DNA of 64,000 bases from Vitrella brassicaformis (taxonomy: Eukaryota > Sar > Vitrellaceae): contig CDMY01000887.1 of the NCBI GenBank assembly GCA_001179505.1, positions 1-64,000 of the forward strand. Reading direction: 5' to 3'. The notes under the pieces were generated by a model. The model was not told the DNA's origin and ran no database searches. It saw nothing but the letters and a program-made list of their open reading frames with translations. The position numbers were made by a program, and so were the translations under genes. Position 1 is the stretch's first letter. Each line of letters opens with the position of its first letter. Positions 11,065-23,395 of the stretch are shown in pieces.

Positions 11065-11730
11065 TTCCACACACACACACACACACACACACATGTCCCC
11101 TCCTCGGTCATTTTGTGTTGACGCCCTGACCCCATCGTTTTAGTCTGCACCTCCCGGCCACACCACACCTGCTCTGCCTCTTCATGTTTGTTTGTGCTGC
11201 GCTGTGCTGTGCTTTGCTGTGTTGGGCTGTCTGCTCGTCCTCGTGCCTGTTTCATGCTGCGTGCGTTCTCTGCCTGCTCTCTGCCTGTTCGTGTTCGTGT
11301 CCTGCTTCATGCTGCGTATTGGTCACCCTACACCACACACACACACACACACAAAACTCATGACCTGTGATGCGCCGTGCCTTTTCTTTATTCAAGCCAC
11401 TCACTCACCTTCATGCTGTTCCATGATGGGATGCTTCATGTATGTGGACACACCTCCCCATTCTCCTTAACAGCGCTGTCACCTGTGGGGGTCGTGCATC
11501 GCGCTCAGCTCGCTGGGCGCCTTACTTGTGTGTTTACGTTGCGAGCGGGGGGGGACGTTTTGACCTTCTGTGCCCCACCGCCTTCTTGATTGAGCGGATT
11601 CGGGGAATGGTTGAAGGCTGATTCGCTTCATTGCGTCAGATCGGTAGGTCGCCTGCCTTCCACAAGCAAAGCGATTCATTCACACACATCATTCACAGCG
11701 CCTGTGTGTGTTGGCGTCCTTCCTTGTCAG
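11065..11730. other. Spacer with TG/CA tracts; probably holds the missing first exon of paralogue A
   Basis: Contains CA repeats at 11070-11092 and 11335-11353 and repeated CTGCCTG motifs. The first exon of the F-box-like gene beginning at 11731 should lie here, but I found no in-phase ATG exon. Confidence 0.35.
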
Positions 11731-13046
11731 TCACGTCAGTCATCAGCAGCAGAAGCAGCGACCTGGACTCGCCGGCTGTCAACGGCGAGGCGGTCCGTTG
11801 CATCTTCCGCGGCTCGCGAGGTCGACTGCTCAAGGTCAAGGACGTCGGCAGCCTCAGGATGGCGGCCCGCCACCACAGCCTCGTCGACTTCCCTGCCAAT
11901 GCACTCCGCACACGCCTCACCCAATCGCTGCATCGCAAACTGCTCGCCGACGGCTCACGGCTCGACACCGTGCTGGTCTTCGACGCCCAGACGGTGTCTG
12001 AGTCACGTGTGCTGCTGCCGGCCGTGTGGCTGGTGGAGGAGCAGACGTGGGACGAGATCGCCGACATACTGCGGCTGGCGGCGCACTGCGGCCGGTGCAC
12101 CCTGCCGGTGCGGCTGACTGCTGACGATATCAACAGACACGCCAACAAGACGGTGAGACGCACACACAGGGGCGGGAGGGCACAGAGAGGGCCTCATTCT
12201 TCTTTCTCTCTCTGTGTGAGTGGTCGTGTAGGAGTATGCGTCGCTTCCCCGTGTGTTGGCCCAGCTCATGGTGGTGGGGCTTCATGTGGACTTCGGTGAC
12301 GGCAGCCGGCTGGAGCTGTTCCGCCACGGCCATGAGGTGCGGGCCATCAATGACGAGCCCGGCTTCCGGCTGACCCGCAACCCGCACCTTCCGCCCGGCC
12401 ACCTGTATGAGCAGCACCGACTACAGGACGACCCGCCAGTGGACAGCGCCATCTTCTACTCGGGCTCAGCATGGACTGGGCCGTTCGTCAACAACACCTA
12501 CGCGTCCTCGTCGTCGTTTGCCAAGAGCTTGACCATCGACCATTTCTACCTGACTCACCAGATCAATCACACATCGATATCCCTCAACAGGTAACCCACC
12601 GATGGTACCAGTGGGCGAGAGGGGTGCGTGTTTGATTGTGTGTGCGTGTGATGTGGTTGGTTCAGGGGTGTCTGTGGCGGTCGTCTGGATGACCTCCTCA
12701 TCCAGTCGCCCCACACACCGGTGGCCGGATGTAGCACCACATTCAGCAAGACGGACGGTCATGTGCGAGAGCTGTTGCTCACCAACAGCAGCCACAACTT
12801 CGTCGCATGGATCTACATCCAGGACTTTCCGCGCAACAGAGGTCAGGCCGACAGACAGGCAGCTCTGCTGGTCACGTGCCACTAATGTGTTCTCTCCCTT
12901 GTGTGGCTGCAGTGGATGTGATTGTGAGGACGACCGAGGCGGCTGTGTGTGAGGGTGGTGCCTTCAAGGACCGCTTCCCAGTGACCACTCAGCTGGCGCG
13001 TGCGGTGCTTCGGGCCGTCATCTCGGCCATGCTCTTCGACCAATAG
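11731..13046 (+). CDS. F-box-like protein, paralogue A (first exon missing; 4 exons seen)
   Basis: Exons 11731-12152, 12232-12590, 12666-12841 and 12913-13046 join in phase. The architecture matches paralogue B at 51831-53484: the second exon is 359 bases in both, with shared stretches such as FGDGSRLELFRHGHEVRAI here and FGDGETFQVFQHGNTVRAI there, and both end GGAFKDRF/GAAFKDRF then MLFDQ or LVFDR. The first exon carries a poorly conserved F-box-like helix region (LKVKDVGSLRMAARHHSLVD). The function may be as a ubiquitin-ligase adaptor, but only by analogy. The true start is unresolved: the acceptor at 11730 requires a preceding exon ending in one codon base. An internal Met in SLRMAAR is a less likely start. 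Confidence 0.65.
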
Positions 13047-14808
13047 ACAGCTCAGGTATGCACCAAACACGACTGACACGGGCAGCAAATGCGCACACAC
13101 ACGACCCCAATGGTGTCTGTCTTTCTATGTGTGTGTCAGGTTGGGCCGTGGTGGTGACAGGGGGAGGGACACTGGCGGCCGCATAGATGGCTTCAATGAT
13201 GTGTGTGCGCGTGGGGTTTTCCGACTGGTTAGTCTCTGTCTGCCAATGCGCTTTTCGATATGCGTGTGTGCATTCATCAGTGGCTGGCTGCCCTGTCTGT
13301 CTGTCTGTCTGTTTTGCCTCTCTCTCGCCATCTGCCTGACTGACTGACTTGCCCATCAGTCTCCTCTCTGTATGCCGCCATGCCAGCGCATCGGGGTACT
13401 GACATCAAGTAGCCAGCGCGACAGGAATACTCTGACGCGCTTCTCTCTGCGTCCGTCTTGTATGTATCTATGAATGGATGTCGTGATGGGTGTGTTCATT
13501 ATCCACTGGTGTGTGCGTCTATCGTTTGGCGTTTGGCGGGCGAATAGGACTGGGGACACCAAAAGAAAGACGTAGCTTTATCATCATATAGATGAGGGAA
13601 TGCACGAGTGGTCGACAATGTAGCTCACGCACTCAAGTGCAGCGCTGCACTCTGCCACACCGACACACACACACACCCAACGAAAGAAGCACGAGAATGC
13701 ACAGACGCACGCACGCACACAGATCCCGAAACAGCGAAGGGCGTTCGGTTCAATTGGCGTATACAAATCGCCAATCGTCGCAATTTCCCGCCCGCCATGT
13801 ACGTATGTCTGGCCGGCGCGAACATTGTGCTGACGCAGCACATACATACATGGCACACGCACCAAAAGGGATGAAAATTAAGTGCCCTGGTCGACTCCAC
13901 CCCCGCCAGCCAGCTGCCCAAAGAAAAATGAGAGAAACAGCCAACCCTCTCAACAACAGGAAAACCCGAAGAACCAAGGAGAGACATTCACGTGGTGAGC
14001 CGGAGACACCCACATACATGGTGATGCATACGCTCGTGCATTCACCGTGCAGCGTGAAATCCTCCAGCCAGCCGTAGGCCCGCAAGAAAGAGCGGAAGGA
14101 AGCACGTTGCCCCTGCAGTGTGGGCATACGAACATACCATACATACATCAGGGGAGACTTTGACGTACTCGTCGAAAATGCATTCGTGTGTCCGTCCGAG
14201 TGTTGTGTTGGTGCGTGCACCCGCACATGAATCATGCAACACCCAGACAGACAGACAGACAGACAGGCCAGTGGACCGATTCACGGAGGGAAGGACACAA
14301 AGCCAGCAGTGCGTGCAGCATAGACAGACAGAGGGAGAGAGAGAGAGAGAGAGAGAGAGATGGTCGAAAATTGACCACCTTGACGCTACACAGCTTTCCC
14401 CGTGCCATCTATGTATGCAGCGCCTCCCCGCCCGCCCAAAGTTACTCGGAACAGACAAACCCACATACACAAATCCACCGACGGGCGAGGCGAGACGAGA
14501 CGAGAAATAAGCTCTGCAGTGACAAGATGACAGGGATCGCACACAGACAGACAGACAGACAGGCGAGACGAGAAATCACAGGGCAGAAAGGCAGGCGCTT
14601 GAGCACGCACTCAGCCAGCCAGTCAGTCAGTCAGTCCCGCAAAAAACACCGTACGTTCACTCACTCACTGACCCATTCACTCATTCATTCAGTCGCATGC
14701 ACACACACACGTATGTTGGTGCCAGCCCAGCCAAGCTCACTAGAAAAGGCGCTGCCTTCCTTGTTCGTTCACCCCACACCCCACATGTACCGCACCACAT
14801 TCAGTCAG
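13047..14808. other. Intergenic region rich in microsatellites
   Basis: 1.8 kb without a supported gene between paralogue A (+) and the arylsulfotransferase-like gene (-). It holds TCTG/GACA tetranucleotide tracts (13291-13311, 14247-14266, 14544-14562), a GA run at 14333-14360 and CA tracts. The open frames here are interrupted and repetitive. Confidence 0.5.
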
Positions 14809-17527
14809 TCAGGCGGCGGTGCATGCGGGTGAGGCCAGGACAGCCGACTTGATGAACCCTTTCCCCTCGCTGCCCAGCGGCTCCACTTGGTAATATACGC
14901 AGCCGCTGGGATGGAAGGGGCTCTTCGGCCACAGGTCGATGGAGTGCTCGAAGCGCCTCCTCGGGTGCCCAGCCACGACCTCCAAAGTCCGCGGATCAGA
15001 CCCAGCGTACACGCGCCACTGAGCCACCTCGGTGGCACCGTTCCAGCTACATATACGCACGCAGAAACCAAAGCAGGTCACTCACTCCAACAGAAGGGGT
15101 CTTGCCGTGACGTGATGTGACGTTTTCGCCTCTCTGTGTCTCTTGTCGCCTTGCCTGTAATGCAGCCGAGGCGGCCGATCGTCGCTCCACTGCCCCTGGT
15201 TCGTGTCAAGCACTAGGAGCGGCGGCCAGCGAGGCTCACCACGCCACTTGTGCTTGCGGGTCCGATACGAATTGCCGTCGTTTTCGAGCTGCATCTCGAG
15301 CACAATCTCTCCCTGACGAGTCACCTCCGTATAAAAGGGGAGAGGGCCTGTCAGGTTGAGCCCTCCCCAGCCTGCACGCAATGGAATGGCGCAAAGACGT
15401 GTGGGGGGCCTGCCTTGTTTGTGTCTTCATCTGCTCACCGATGGCCATGTTGCCGTTGCCGAGCCTCTGTGTGGAGCCCATGAGCATGCTGTATCGCCCG
15501 TCGCTGTAGTTGAAGACAAGATGGGCCGTGCGGGTGTCCTCGTCAATGGCGAACTCCAGGGCACGCGACACCTCGGGGTCGTTCTCCATCCCGTTAGCAA
15601 ACAGCGTCAGAGTGTTGGCATCGGAGAAGCGGACGTCGTGCCTGCAATCAACCAGCAAGGAACGAAACGATAAATATGAGTGCCAGCTGGCAAGCCGTGT
15701 GTGTGTTCCGCGTACTGGTGCGAAATGGGAGGGTGCAGAGGCGGATCGAAGGCGAAATCATTGAAGTCCGGGTGACGTCCGAACATGCGCCACATCACCT
15801 CACCCGTTTCTGCATGCATTATGTATGTATCTATGGGCGTCATTGGAGGCGGCCATCCTCTCGCTCACTCCCTCACGTACCTCGTGACACTTTGATGGCA
15901 CCAGAGACCCGCGGCAGAGATAGCAGGAGATGTCCGTCGGGCGTCCCTGAACGAAGACGAAGGAAGACATCCAGCAAGCAACAAGGTGTGCTTGGCAATC
16001 CGTCTCGTCTCTGTCGTTGTCGCGTGTCTGTCCATCGGGCCCACGTACATGACAGCGCATTCATGTGCCTGCACGCACGAAAGAGAAGCTCACATCAACA
16101 CAGGGGAGACGTGCTTGTCATGATATCAACACACACATTACATCAGGTCCCAGTCTCCATGGTGTTTTGCCTTGTCCTTGGCGGTCCATCGCATTAGCTC
16201 GTCGGTGGAGAAGTGGTCAATGGACCGCCATTCGAAGACCATGTTGTCTTTAGCCAGCCAAGCAGACAGACAGACAAAGGAAAGCACACACACAAGCCAC
16301 ACGCACGCACACACACACGCTGCATCACTCACCCGCCTGTCACCGTGTATGTATGACTCTTGGAGCTACCTACCCGCGGCGTCGAACTCTTGGACTATGT
16401 GGAATCGGAGGAAATCGTCGACTTTGCCGTTGTGGGCCATACCGGTCGTGTTGACTCTCTCGTGGGCGGTCATGTATAGCAAGTAGCCGCCATCCGACCC
16501 GATCTCGAAGTCGTGGGAGTCTGATTTTTCAGTCTCGTAGCCGTACGGGGAATACTCCTTCACCAGCTGATAGTGCTCATCGAAGGACTGCCGCACTGAA
16601 CACACACACGTACACACACACACACACGGGCGCGTGTACATGTGCATCTGTATGTATGTGCTGTGCTGTGTGTACGTCTGGACCTCTGCCTCCATCTTGC
16701 ATCAGTGACAGGCGTCCGCTGTCGTGTATTGAGGGCCTCGCGTTGCAGTTCTCGAAGTAGGGTTTGTCGAGCTGGTTGCGGTGCTGCTTGTAGAAAACGA
16801 TGTCGCCCCGACTGTCCAGAAGCAACGTGTACGGGTGCCACTTCGCATTGACTAAACCAAAAGCCGCACACACACACGCACACACACGCACACACACACG
16901 CAAAGGACAGGCGTCCACTCCCACGTCGTGTGTGTGTGTGTGTGTGCAAGCATTTGCTTACCTTCGAGGTCAGGGTTCGTGAACATGATGTTTGTGGTCA
17001 TGAGAATGTATCCGTCGTCCACTTTGCCGGGCTTGGGTGGAACGTTCACGCGGACGTGCGGAAGGGTCGGCGGAATGGTCCGATATCCGCGATATCTGAA
17101 GGCAACAAGGCCATGCCAACCAAACCAATGCATCCGTATCGCATCGCATCGCATCGCATCGCATCGCGCCAGCAGCATCAGCAGCATCACGACGTCCTGC
17201 CTGCATCCTGCCTACCGCCGTCGTGGGTCGAGCGACACCCCGTGCCCATAAAGCTCTATGGCCTTGCCGTCCTCGTACAGTGGACCATAGGCATGGACGT
17301 TATCGCCACCACTCATCGGGCGCACTAAGCCGTCATCATAGGAGTGAATAGGTTGCTCCCACGGGGTCCCCGCGAGAGTGAAACCGTCCCTTGAGTAGAG
17401 TGGCTCAAATAGCAGTTCTTCCTGCTGTATGGACGAGACGCCGAAGGACCACTCCGCCCCCGGTAGGCTCCTTCCGTTGGTGGTGGTGATGCCGCGGAGT
17501 ACCTTTACTTCCACGCGGGCGCCCGCT

Positions 17528-17561
<34 letters not shown>

Positions 17562-17952
17562 GGAGGAGACGTTGTGAAGACGGAGTCCTTCCCCACGCAC
17601 CCGGGAGCGTCCCATAGGGCTCGAATATCACCGTTTTTCCGTCCATCGCCAGCACAATTTTGCCGTCATACAAATCGCCGCTTTCGGCGTTCCTCACTGT
17701 GATTTTGCCGGCGACCGAGTCCGCGTGCACCCTCGGCCCCCTCAAGATGATGCTGGTGTGGCGCGAGACCAGGTGAGCCTTTGGTCTGGGGTGGAGGTAG
17801 GTGAAGGAGGCGGGCTGATCACCGGGCTGCCCCTGCAAGCTCCGCAGGTTGCTTTGCCTTTGCACCACCGTGACATTGGCGGAACATGCTGAGCGCCACA
17901 CGAAGAGCAGGACAGGCAAGGTCGCTGGCCATGGGGCTGCAGGCCCGACCAT
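14809..17952 (-). CDS. Arylsulfotransferase (ASST)-like secreted protein (12 exons, about 709 aa)
   Basis: Exons 17952-17601, 17525-17216, 17095-16962, 16851-16684, 16595-16374, 16247-16142, 16068-16049, 15946-15881, 15809-15716, 15641-15439, 15371-15155 and 15046-14809 sum to 2130 bases in one frame. Family landmarks of the arylsulfotransferase_2 beta-propeller group appear in order: GYILMTTNIMFTNPD, HPYTLLLDSRGDIVFYK, VVQEFD-type IVQEFDAAG, HMNALS, TPDGHLLLSLPRVS, TGEVMWRMFGRHPDF, QHDVRFSDANTLTLFANG and YSWNGATEVAQWRVYAG near the C-terminus. The start at 17952 gives a signal peptide (MVGPAAPWPATLPVLLFVW), although the frame stays open to 18276. The last intron uses a GC donor. Secretion is supported; the sulfate transfer activity and substrate are inferred. 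Confidence 0.85.
15047..15154 (-). other. GC-AG intron in the arylsulfotransferase-like gene
   Basis: Donor ACAG|GCAAGG and acceptor TGTAG|C. Only this GC donor gives the phase needed to form the family motif YSWNGATEV; the nearby GT donors give a wrong frame. Confidence 0.7.
17138..17167. repeat. GCATC pentanucleotide repeat in an arylsulfotransferase-like intron
   Basis: Five or more GCATC units in tandem lie in the intron between the exons at 17216 and 17095. Confidence 0.8.
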
Positions 17953-18482
17953 CGGATCCACACACAGCTGGCGGTCGACGAATGAAGGGAGAGGAAACAG
18001 AACAGCAAGAGAGGAAGGCGTTCCCGCCGTACGCCGTGGCCGGATTTGGCCGTTGATGTTGGCCGGGGCCCCGCCCGGGTCGACACACATGTGCGCCACC
18101 TGTCCTAGCCACCGAATGGCGCTCTCCATCGCCGTTACGACCATCCTTTCTTCACACCAAAGCTTGCAGCTAAGCTCGCAGATCCCGAGAGCGGACCGAG
18201 AGCGACAGCGACACTGACTCAGGACCCCTGGCCTGCTTGATTCGTCAATCATCTGTCCGCCTTTGCAGTGGTACATCTGTGCGTTACTTCGCTCACTGAG
18301 TCAGCGTGAGTGTGCTGTGGAGGTCGCTGACCCTTTCTCCCCATCGATACGCCTCTTTACAGCGAGAAGAGTCAAGCAAACCTCCTCTAAGAAAGCAACA
18401 CACGAGGGTGGCGGTAGTCTGAGGAGAGCGGCGCACATCTCTTCTTTGCACTGCCCTGTCAGCCGTGTTTGAGAGTGGCGCC
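17953..18482. promoter_or_regulatory. Divergent spacer between the arylsulfotransferase-like and F-box/FG genes
   Basis: 530 bases between start codons on opposite strands. The frame upstream of 17952 stays open to an ATG at 18276, so an N-terminal extension of the minus-strand gene is possible. No exon of another gene is supported. Confidence 0.35.
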
Positions 18483-21400
18483 ATGGCAGCGGCGGCGTCA
18501 GTAGCAGCTTCAGCTTCATCATCTGCTGCTGCTGCGCCTCAGGCAGAGGTCAGTCGAAGCACAACAAACACACACTCATCAATGTGTCAGAGCATCACTG
18601 ATTCATACCTTTGTTCATTTGGTCATCCAAATCGTCAGGCAATGCCGTCCTCTTCGCCGTGCCGTTACAAAGAGGGCAGTCGTGTGCTGATGGTGACCAA
18701 CGGGCGGGAGAAGGGCAAGCAGAGGTGGGTCAAGGCCGACGTGTATCGCATCGAGGAGGGCAGTGGACGGACGGCGCTTCACTTGAGGGAGGTGGGCGGA
18801 CACCGGGAGGAGTTCAAAGTGCTGGTGCCGCACAACGAGACCACGGCGCTGACGGACACTAACCAAATGGCAACCGTGGTAGGCAAACACACCTCAACCA
18901 AAAGGGCCGTGGATGGCACTTTGTGATGCTTGGTGCTTTGGTGTGGGGTGTGATGTGTGTGCAGGGGTGGGACGTTAGCAAGAAGGTACAGACGGCCACA
19001 CACGACACACGACCGATGTCAGCCACTCTCATGCGGCCTCTCGTTGTCTTGTGTTTGGCTTCAGGTTCCTGCTGGTTTTGGGGACGACCTTGTGGCGTCG
19101 CTCTTCAGCTTCATGACCCCTCGGGAGCTGTCGGCCATCTTCCCACCCCCTCGCAGCACCGAAGCCGAAACGACCGTCCTCCCCAACAAGAGGCCTCGCA
19201 GACGGAAGCCGACACCCAGCATACCGAAGTGGTAAGTGAGCAGAAGGACGAAGCGGAAGGAATTGAATGCCGAGAGCGATGCACCCATCTATCCCTTCCC
19301 CTGTCGTTGTTTTCTTGTCAGCCGTCTTCCATCCGTTGGCGGCCACGGCGGCACCCACTTCCCTCCCTCCCTCATGGCATCGTCTTCCGCCCTGCCCTCG
19401 ACCACTGGCGGTCCGCTCTTTGCGGGCACCGCCTTCGGCCCCCTCAACAAGGGCGAGACCACAGCTGCGGCCAACGAGGACACCGCCGACGGGGTGCCGC
19501 CGGGTGCGCCAGCGGCTTCGTCTCTGTTTGGCGGCTTATCTCTCTTTGGCCTAGCGACGGGAGGAGGGGGCCTGTGGAGTGCTGCCGCAGCTGCGTCATC
19601 AGGCGGCGGCACCTCGTCGCTGTCCACATTTGGCGCAGCCACACCCACACCCAGGCCAAGCACCGACGTCTTCAACGGCCTAAGTGACGCCCCTTCGCCC
19701 GCCGCGACCACCACCACCACCACCACAGCCCCAGTGGACCGCTTCAGTGGCAGCATCTTCGCGCCTGCCAAAGCGCCATCCACAGCACAGTCGACAGCCA
19801 CACCCTTCAGCAAGCCATTCGAGTTCGGCAAGGCATCCACGGGGGGAGGTGGTGATCTCTTTCATGTTGGGGCGGCAGCGTCGGGAGGTGGCTCTCTCTT
19901 CGGCGAAGTCGGGTCGACGGGCAGCTGCACTGGCAGAGGGAGCCTGTCTGGCCAGGGCGGGGCTGCCACGGGGACGGGCGGCATATTCGGCGGCAGCATC
20001 TCTGGCGGGACTGGTGAGTGACGAGGGGGCACCACATGGCTGGCTGGATGGAAGGATGGATGGATGGATCACCCGCATGCTCCCTGTGGCTGCATGTGTG
20101 TCCATCGATCAGGTGTGGCGGCGTCGTCTTCATTCAGTGGACCGTCATTGTCAGCTCGGGGCAGCATGCTTGGCGGCCCGGCCTTCGGGCAGCAATCATC
20201 CTTCGGTGCCGCACAGAGCGGCCTCTCCCCCATCCACACGGCAGCCCTTCATCAGCAGACACACGTCGCCATCGACTCTTCCACCGAGGACGACCGCCAG
20301 TTCTGGGACAGCATGACCACTGAGGAGGCCTTCCAGCTCGGCAAGCGGCTCGTCAATCTCACGGCCCTCACCCTCGTGCAGCCACACAGCGACCGGTGGT
20401 GGTGTCTGGGCAGCATGATAAGCGTCGTCGAGGGCCATGCGGCCGGGCGTCGCGAGGCGCGCGACAAAGAGGGGCAGCACCATATGGCGGAGGGATCGCT
20501 GGAGACCATCGACTTCACCACCACCAGCACCAGCCCCAGCACCACCAGCAGCCCCAGCCCCAGCATCACCGGCAATGTGAACCAGCACCGTCCCCCGATC
20601 CCCCCTTCATTTGCCCCACCACCGACCCTCCATGCCCGCAAGGCCGTCACAGGAGCCGTCCAACAGCACAGTGTGCTGGTCAACACTCGCTGGAAGATGC
20701 CGGCACTCGAGAGTGTGGATCAGGACGGGTGGGATGCCATCACGTTGGGCCGATCCATCAGCTCGTCTCAGTCGCTGAAACGAGTGGAGGGGTGTCGGCG
20801 GTCATGGGGGCGGTGGGCTGATTTGTTTGAGCACTTCTCCGAGACACCTGACGGCCAGCCAGGGCCGCTCAGGCAGCTGCAGACCGTCGGAGGTATCGCA
20901 TTGTCCTGCAGGCCGACGAGTCGGAGTCAAATAGAGGCGTACCTGGAGGGAGTGAGGCGACTGCAGGTAGGCAACCATCACTCAGGGGAGGCCTCACCTG
21001 CGTGCACACACACACGAATGGTGTCCTTCTCTGTTTGTGTCTTTCTAGGATGTGCTCACGTCGCGTGGCTGCCGCAAGTCGCTCACAAGCCTCGACGTAG
21101 AGATCCCATCATTCGCGGGCCAACACAGCCTCTCTGCCCTGCTGGCTGTCGATGACTTCATCAACACCTGCTGCACCTCGCCGGACGTGCCGCTTAGCGT
21201 GACGACTGGGGGAAACATCTTCAACTTGGCCGTCTTCTACGCCGACGCATTCCCTCCTCGCCCCTCGCCCTTCATCAAGACGGCCATTCAGGAGGCGGCA
21301 CAGCAGACGATGTGCGTGGCCTACACCATCAGCCAGGACGACCTCACCCACCCCCTTGACGACCCCAGCCAGGCCGCCGTCGAGATCGCAAAGACACTGT

Positions 21401-22130
21401 TATTCGACAAGGTGAAGTGGGTGTCGGTCGACAATGCCAATGGCTTCGTCCCCCCTCCCGGCACCACCTCCCCAGCCCCCGCCATCATCAGCCACCTCCA
21501 GCAGCTCCCAACGGGGAGAATACTACACATCAGCAGCGGTCTGGGAGGCGGTGCGGGGCGACTGATGGCAGAGAAGATGCCCAGGGAGGTGGAGAGACGT
21601 GTGGAGAGGGTGCAGCTTGGCTCAGATGTGGGCACAGAGGAGAGGAGCGGCGTGCTGAGAGCGCTGGGGGCGGAGAGGGAGGTGCTCACTGTCGAAGTTG
21701 GTAGACAGGCGATCAGCGTCACTCAGGGCGGCGCCTTTGACGGCTGGGGGTCCAATCGCTTCCCAGCGATTCGCAACATATACATGGAGTTAGCAGGTAT
21801 GCCGGGAGGGCAGTGATTTGCAGGAAAGTGTTCGTCGGTTCATCGTGTGTGTGTGTCTCATCCGCCTTGTCTGTGTGTCTTTCAGTTCCCGATGACCTGG
21901 AAGATGATGTTGCTGTCGAGCTCATTAGCAGCGGCCTGACGTCTCTGCTCGACGGGGGCGTGCGCGGCCTCGAGTGTGTGAAAGTGTGGCTGTCGGGACT
22001 GTCTGGCGACCGTGTCGAAACCATTCGTCAGCTGCTCCCAAGCGGTGTGGCGATCGGCGACTTCTACGTCACCACACAGGATGGATGGTCGGCCTCGCAC
22101 ATTAAAATAAGGGCAACTCGTCGCCCTTAG
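18483..22130 (+). CDS. F-box-like protein with an FG-nucleoporin-like insert (8 exons, about 1010 aa)
   Basis: Exons 18483-18548, 18639-18878, 18965-18985, 19065-19231, 19322-20013, 20113-20966, 21049-21796 and 21886-22130 are in phase. It has a short Ala/Ser leader, then a conserved domain (CRYKEGSRVLMVTNGREKGK), an F-box start (DDLVASLFSFMTPRELSAI) and a long C-terminal region (LHQQTHVAIDSSTEDDRQFW onward). It is the paralogue of 49035-51552, whose F-box continues intact. Here the F-box is cut after LSAI by about 300 residues that begin with a basic patch (NKRPRRRKP) and contain repeated FG motifs (SLFGGLSLFG, STFG, FEFG, SLFG, GIFGG, AFGQQSSFG). The C-terminal half resembles a protein-interaction platform; its function is unknown. 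Confidence 0.8.
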
Positions 22131-22721
22131 ATGGAGGGTGAGCCGGACAGGCAGAGCGATCGACGTCTGGCCTTGTCAGGACCCGTGTGTGTGTTGTGTG
22201 GTCAGACTGTCTGTGTGTCACACGAGCCACACAAGGAAGGCCATTGGTGCGGGTACCTCTACAGGCACATGGATGGATGGATGAATGCGTGTATGTGTGT
22301 GTGTGTGTGTGGACTCAGTGTTTATGCTGCGTGTCCATCAATTAATACTCTCTCACTGGCATCCCTCCCCACAGATGAATACACACTGTATTTGAACGTG
22401 GCGCGCACAAGTTCACGTCTGCCCCCACTGCAACTAATGCACGAGTGTGTGCATGCACGAAGCCACCCGCCACAGGCATGCCGGGTCATGCAAGACAGCG
22501 AAAAACGAGTGCAAAACACTCGGCCGTGCGATGTGTCAATGCACTTCACACACACAAGTTTCTGCCTGTCTGCCTCCCCCAGCAGCAGTCACGTGGAGCG
22601 CGCCTTCATCATCGTGGAGCGGAGTGCTGAACACACAGAGAGGGGGAAAAGGACATGAAGAGGGCCGAATTTTCATAGCGCGCGTGTCTCTGCTTCTTTC
22701 CCACGCTCCCGCGTTTCTGAC
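22131..22721. other. Duplicated spacer related to 28.3-28.6 kb
   Basis: No gene. From about 22445 the sequence parallels 28395-28570 (shared ACTCGGCC.TGCGA, GCCTGTCTGCCTCC and GCTGAACACAC blocks), that is, the 3' end and downstream flank of the TLDc gene. Confidence 0.5.
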
Positions 22722-22934
22722 CTGCAGTGCGTAGATCTCCATATCGGCAGCAAAGAAGTTGAAGCTGGAGGCCAGGCTGCCGTGGCCCTCGTCGTCGATG
22801 GTCCCGATGTACTTCTTGGCTGCCGGCAGCTCCTCCTTCACCCACTGCTGGCAGCTGCGAAGGTCACCTGCCGGGCGGCGACAGCCGATTCCCAGCCACA
22901 GGCGGCCGGGTGCGGGTCACCAACGCACACCTTG
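22722..22934 (-). pseudogene. Fragment of a TLDc-domain gene
   Basis: Encodes the C-terminal part of the TLDc domain seen at 28635-29145, with the closely similar stretch EELPAAKKYIGTIDDEGHGS and the end MEIYALQ before a GT donor. The upstream part is out of frame with the KVC segment because of an indel, and the remaining N-terminal two thirds of the domain are absent. It is a broken duplicate of the gene at 28514-29301. Confidence 0.7.
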
Positions 22935-23395
22935 CTGACCGTCTCGTGTTTTCAATTCTTGCCCGCCCCCTGTGCCAGCTGGTCTGACGGCTGCACTCCT
23001 GGAGAGGCCCCTTTTGCAGCAGCGGGGTTCTTCGTCCGAGGATGAGTAGAATGAAGTTTTCTCGCTTTCCCCCGCATCCCTGTCTGCTGGCCGTCTCAGA
23101 TCTTCGCAGAAGCGTCCGTTTTTCTCTGCCTTTCTCAACCGGGACGATCAGAAGCTCGCACTGGTGGCGAGGGAAGGAGGAAGAGGGGAACGCCAGCAGT
23201 TTCGTTGATAGGACCACTGCACGCGGCTGATCGCATCTGCTCTCGAATGTGACCATCGGACGGAGTGCGTCCTGTGTTTTTTCCTCTTGCCGGTACGCAA
23301 CAACTTGTATTGCCCATGAGGGCACGACGAACACAGACACCAACATCATTCCGTGTGTGCTTATGTGGTGCAGGATATAGAGCTGCCGGGATCTG
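22935..23395. other. Spacer without a recognised gene
   Basis: Lies between the TLDc fragment and the F-box-like membrane gene. Open frames are short and unlike the neighbouring genes. Confidence 0.4.

Noticed and set aside
14247-14580. Regularly spaced GACA blocks resembling a CRISPR array
   Set aside because: The units are simple tetranucleotide microsatellites without repeat-spacer structure, in a eukaryotic genome.
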